This document shows positions 63,078 to 64,000 of a stretch of DNA of 64,000 nucleotides, one piece after another. The notes under the pieces were generated by a model. It had not been told where the DNA came from and did not search any database. It was given only the letters and a program-made list of their open reading frames with translations. The first letter of the stretch is position 1, and every line of letters starts with the position of its first letter. The translations under genes were made by a program, and so were the position numbers. The DNA is from Streptomyces capitiformicae (GTDB taxonomy: Bacteria > Actinomycetota > Actinomycetes > Streptomycetales > Streptomycetaceae): assembly GCF_002214185.1 (NCBI RefSeq), contig NZ_CP022161.1, positions 10,785,957 to 10,849,956 on the forward strand, given 5' to 3'.

Positions 63078-63291
63078 AGTGGACGAGTCCGGCTGTGCCC
63101 GTGGCGAAGGCGTGCACCAACGCCTCGGAGACTTCAGGACGGACGACGAGCAGAACGAAGGCGCCCGCCGCCAGCGCCAGACCGAGCAACTCCAGAAACT
63201 CGCCCCTGCCAGGCGTGGCGTCGCGGCCCGGTACGTCTGCCGATGATCCGAGGAAGTCCTCACGCTCGTTGTGTCGCGCACGGTGTGTCAT
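63076..63291 (-). CDS. Small peptide with hydrophobic C-terminal half
   Basis: 71 residues from ATG 63291; GGAGG lies very close to the start. The N-terminal half is charged and polar (RARHNEREDFLGSSADVPGR), with one long hydrophobic segment (LELLGLALAAGAFVLLVV) and a mild tail ending ATGTAGLVH. It could be a single-span membrane protein or a precursor peptide. It is encoded directly upstream of an ABC exporter and separated from it only by the three 19-bp repeats. No recognised family and no double-Gly leader. Confidence 0.6.
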   Translation of the reverse strand: MTHRARHNEREDFLGSSADVPGRDATPGRGEFLELLGLALAAGAFVLLVVRPEVSEALVHAFATGTAGLVH

Positions 63292-63504
63292 GCCTCCAGC
63301 CTGGAAGCCCGGCGTCCCCGCGCCCATCCGGCAACCGTCGGGTCCACCCCCGCCGAGTGGCTGAAGAAGACCGCCATCCGGCCGCACCCGACCGGCCGGG
63401 GAGGAGACTCCGCCAATCGGCAGGGCGGTACCCGCCGGTCGGCGGGGGCGTTACCGAAGCCTGCCGGATGGTCCGCCCCCTGACGTCCGCGCGAGATTCT
63501 CCGT
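63292..63504. other. Divergent intergenic region
   Basis: About 210 nt between divergent starts (63291 minus, 63505 plus). No regulatory palindrome is evident to me. Confidence 0.4.
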
Positions 63505-63711
63505 ATGACACAGACACAGCCGCCGCAGGAGACGTCAGCTCCGCAGGAGAACTCGCCTCCGCCGCCCCGAACCTCCCCCGAGTCCGCCGCGCCGGCCTCG
63601 CCCGGTCCCTCGATGGGACGCCTCGTCGTCACGACCCTCCGTCCCGAGCAGGCCGCGTACATCGGCGTCGAGGTCGAGGGCCCGTACAAGCCGGACCACT
63701 ACCGCTACTGA
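63505..63711 (+). CDS. Chimera: proline-rich N terminus joined to the tail of S-adenosylhomocysteinase
   Basis: The 68-residue frame starts with a Gln/Pro/Ser-rich stretch ([19 protein letters not shown]) and ends [20 protein letters not shown] then DHYRY. The last about 30 residues match the C-terminal signature of adenosylhomocysteinase (EQAxYIGVxVEGPxKPDHYRY), whose Lys and Tyr reach into the neighbouring subunit's NAD site. The rest of ahcY (over 400 residues) is missing; the junction lies near 63618. The product cannot have the enzyme activity. Confidence 0.72.
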   Translation: MTQTQPPQETSAPQENSPPPPRTSPESAAPASPGPSMGRLVVTTLRPEQAAYIGVEVEGPYKPDHYRY

Positions 63712-63732
63712 TCACCCACGACGCCGAGGCAC

Positions 63733-63762
63733 CGTACGCAGGTCGGCGCCGACCTGCGTACG
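63733..63762 (+). terminator. 30-bp perfect palindrome after the ahcY tail
   Basis: Positions 63733-63747 and 63748-63762 are perfect reverse complements with no spacer (CGTACGCAGGTCGGC as left arm), 22 nt after the stop. Most likely the natural ahcY terminator; the absence of a loop is unusual. Confidence 0.65.
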
Positions 63763-63849
63763 CGAGCCCGCGGCACGGTCGTAAATGAGCCGGTGCCGCC
63801 GCACGCGCTGAGCACGTCGGTGCGCTGACGCACTCGCACAGCGGCTCCC

Positions 63850-63886
63850 GGACAGGCCCCCGCACCCCCGTGCCGGGGGCCTGTCC
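63850..63886 (+). terminator. Second hairpin terminator
   Basis: GGACAGGCCCCCG (63850-63862) pairs with CGGGGGCCTGTCC (63874-63886), a 13-bp stem with an 11-nt loop, ahead of the partial gene at 63942. Confidence 0.7.
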
Positions 63887-63941
63887 GTTCGGCCCCACAC
63901 CGCCCCTCGGCCGGATCAGCCCGTCAAGACCCAGGACGCCC

Positions 63942-64000
63942 ATGCCCCGCGGCCGGTATTCGCTTCACGACACCCACGACCACACCCTCCTCGCCGAAGA
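63942..64000 (+). CDS. Start of a hypothetical gene, cut by the window edge
   Basis: ATG 63942 opens PRGRYSLHDTHDHTLLAEE up to the window end. The opening looks like a conserved Streptomyces hypothetical protein, but I cannot name a function from 20 residues. The ribosome binding site is weak (CCAGGACG). Confidence 0.5.
   Translation, partial: MPRGRYSLHDTHDHTLLAE

Noticed and set aside
1..64000. Thioesterase, enoylreductase or PKS loading module
   Set aside because: I looked for GxSxG after an ACP, for an ER NADPH motif and for KSQ or loading AT domains in each PKS piece and found none in the window.

Overview
The window is high-GC actinobacterial DNA, almost certainly Streptomyces. The support is codon usage, type I modular polyketide synthases (PKS), LAXTG-type wall anchors, Tat-secreted glycoside hydrolases, ArsR and NarL/DesK-type regulators, and actinobacterial IS families (IS110, IS256, IS701, ISAs1, IS5, IS200/IS605). 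It is not one intact cluster. Pieces of modular PKS, broken mid-domain, are separated by unrelated blocks and IS remnants, and many of the genes bordering the breaks are truncated.

Layout. 0-5.2 kb: a PKS gene end (AT-DH-KR-ACP plus C-terminal docking tail) and the start of the next PKS gene (docking helix plus KS), cut inside the KS. 5.2-11 kb: a copy of the 3' end of tRNA-Gly, a wall-anchor remnant, a DUF418 membrane protein with a histidine kinase/response regulator pair, a hemerythrin remnant and a GNAT gene joined to the tail of a DUF5701 gene. 11-21.9 kb: a minus-strand plant-polysaccharide block (GH43 with a shortened ricin-type domain, beta-helix protein with ricin domain, CE1-type esterase, GH2), with LacI-like palindromes upstream and a phage-integrase remnant between the genes. 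22.2-28.1 kb: minus-strand PKS fragment (AT end, KR, ACP, KS, AT, KR start) abutting an ISAs1 transposase fragment. 28.2-42.9 kb: a more ordinary chromosomal block with tRNA-Gly(CCC), dcd, a phosphoribosyltransferase, a kinase fragment with an intact regulator, Nudix, aldo/keto reductase, a helix-turn-helix/coiled-coil protein, an APH-type kinase, an SPW-repeat protein, an acyl-CoA dehydrogenase-like flavoprotein and a small secreted protein. 43.06-47.6 kb: plus-strand PKS fragment. 47.9-53.8 kb: a graveyard of a group II intron maturase remnant, IS110, two IS701 pieces and IS256, interspersed with an ArsR-SRPBCC operon, a small secreted protein and a DUF5937/ArsR regulator. 53.4-56 kb: a HAD-like gene split into two halves, a DUF1963 gene and a TnpB fragment. 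56-59.9 kb: minus-strand PKS (KS of one protein; AT end-KR-ACP of the protein before it). 60-64 kb: a kinase tail, a membrane protein, an ABC exporter and a small hydrophobic peptide gene separated by three 19-bp repeats, and an ahcY 3'-end fragment.

How it works together. The PKS pieces probably come from one or a few assembly lines: the readable AT domains carry the malonyl-type HAFH motif, and two native protein-protein boundaries with docking elements survive (4246/4378 and 57513/57324). The glycoside-hydrolase block looks like a sugar-repressed degradation regulon. About fifteen sharp joins between truncated genes imply either extensive illegitimate recombination and IS activity or a chimeric assembly. 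I cannot separate these from sequence alone, and that is the main caution for any reader. Single-base frameshifts in IS256, the HAD gene and a small gene near 18.5 kb could be mutations or sequencing errors.
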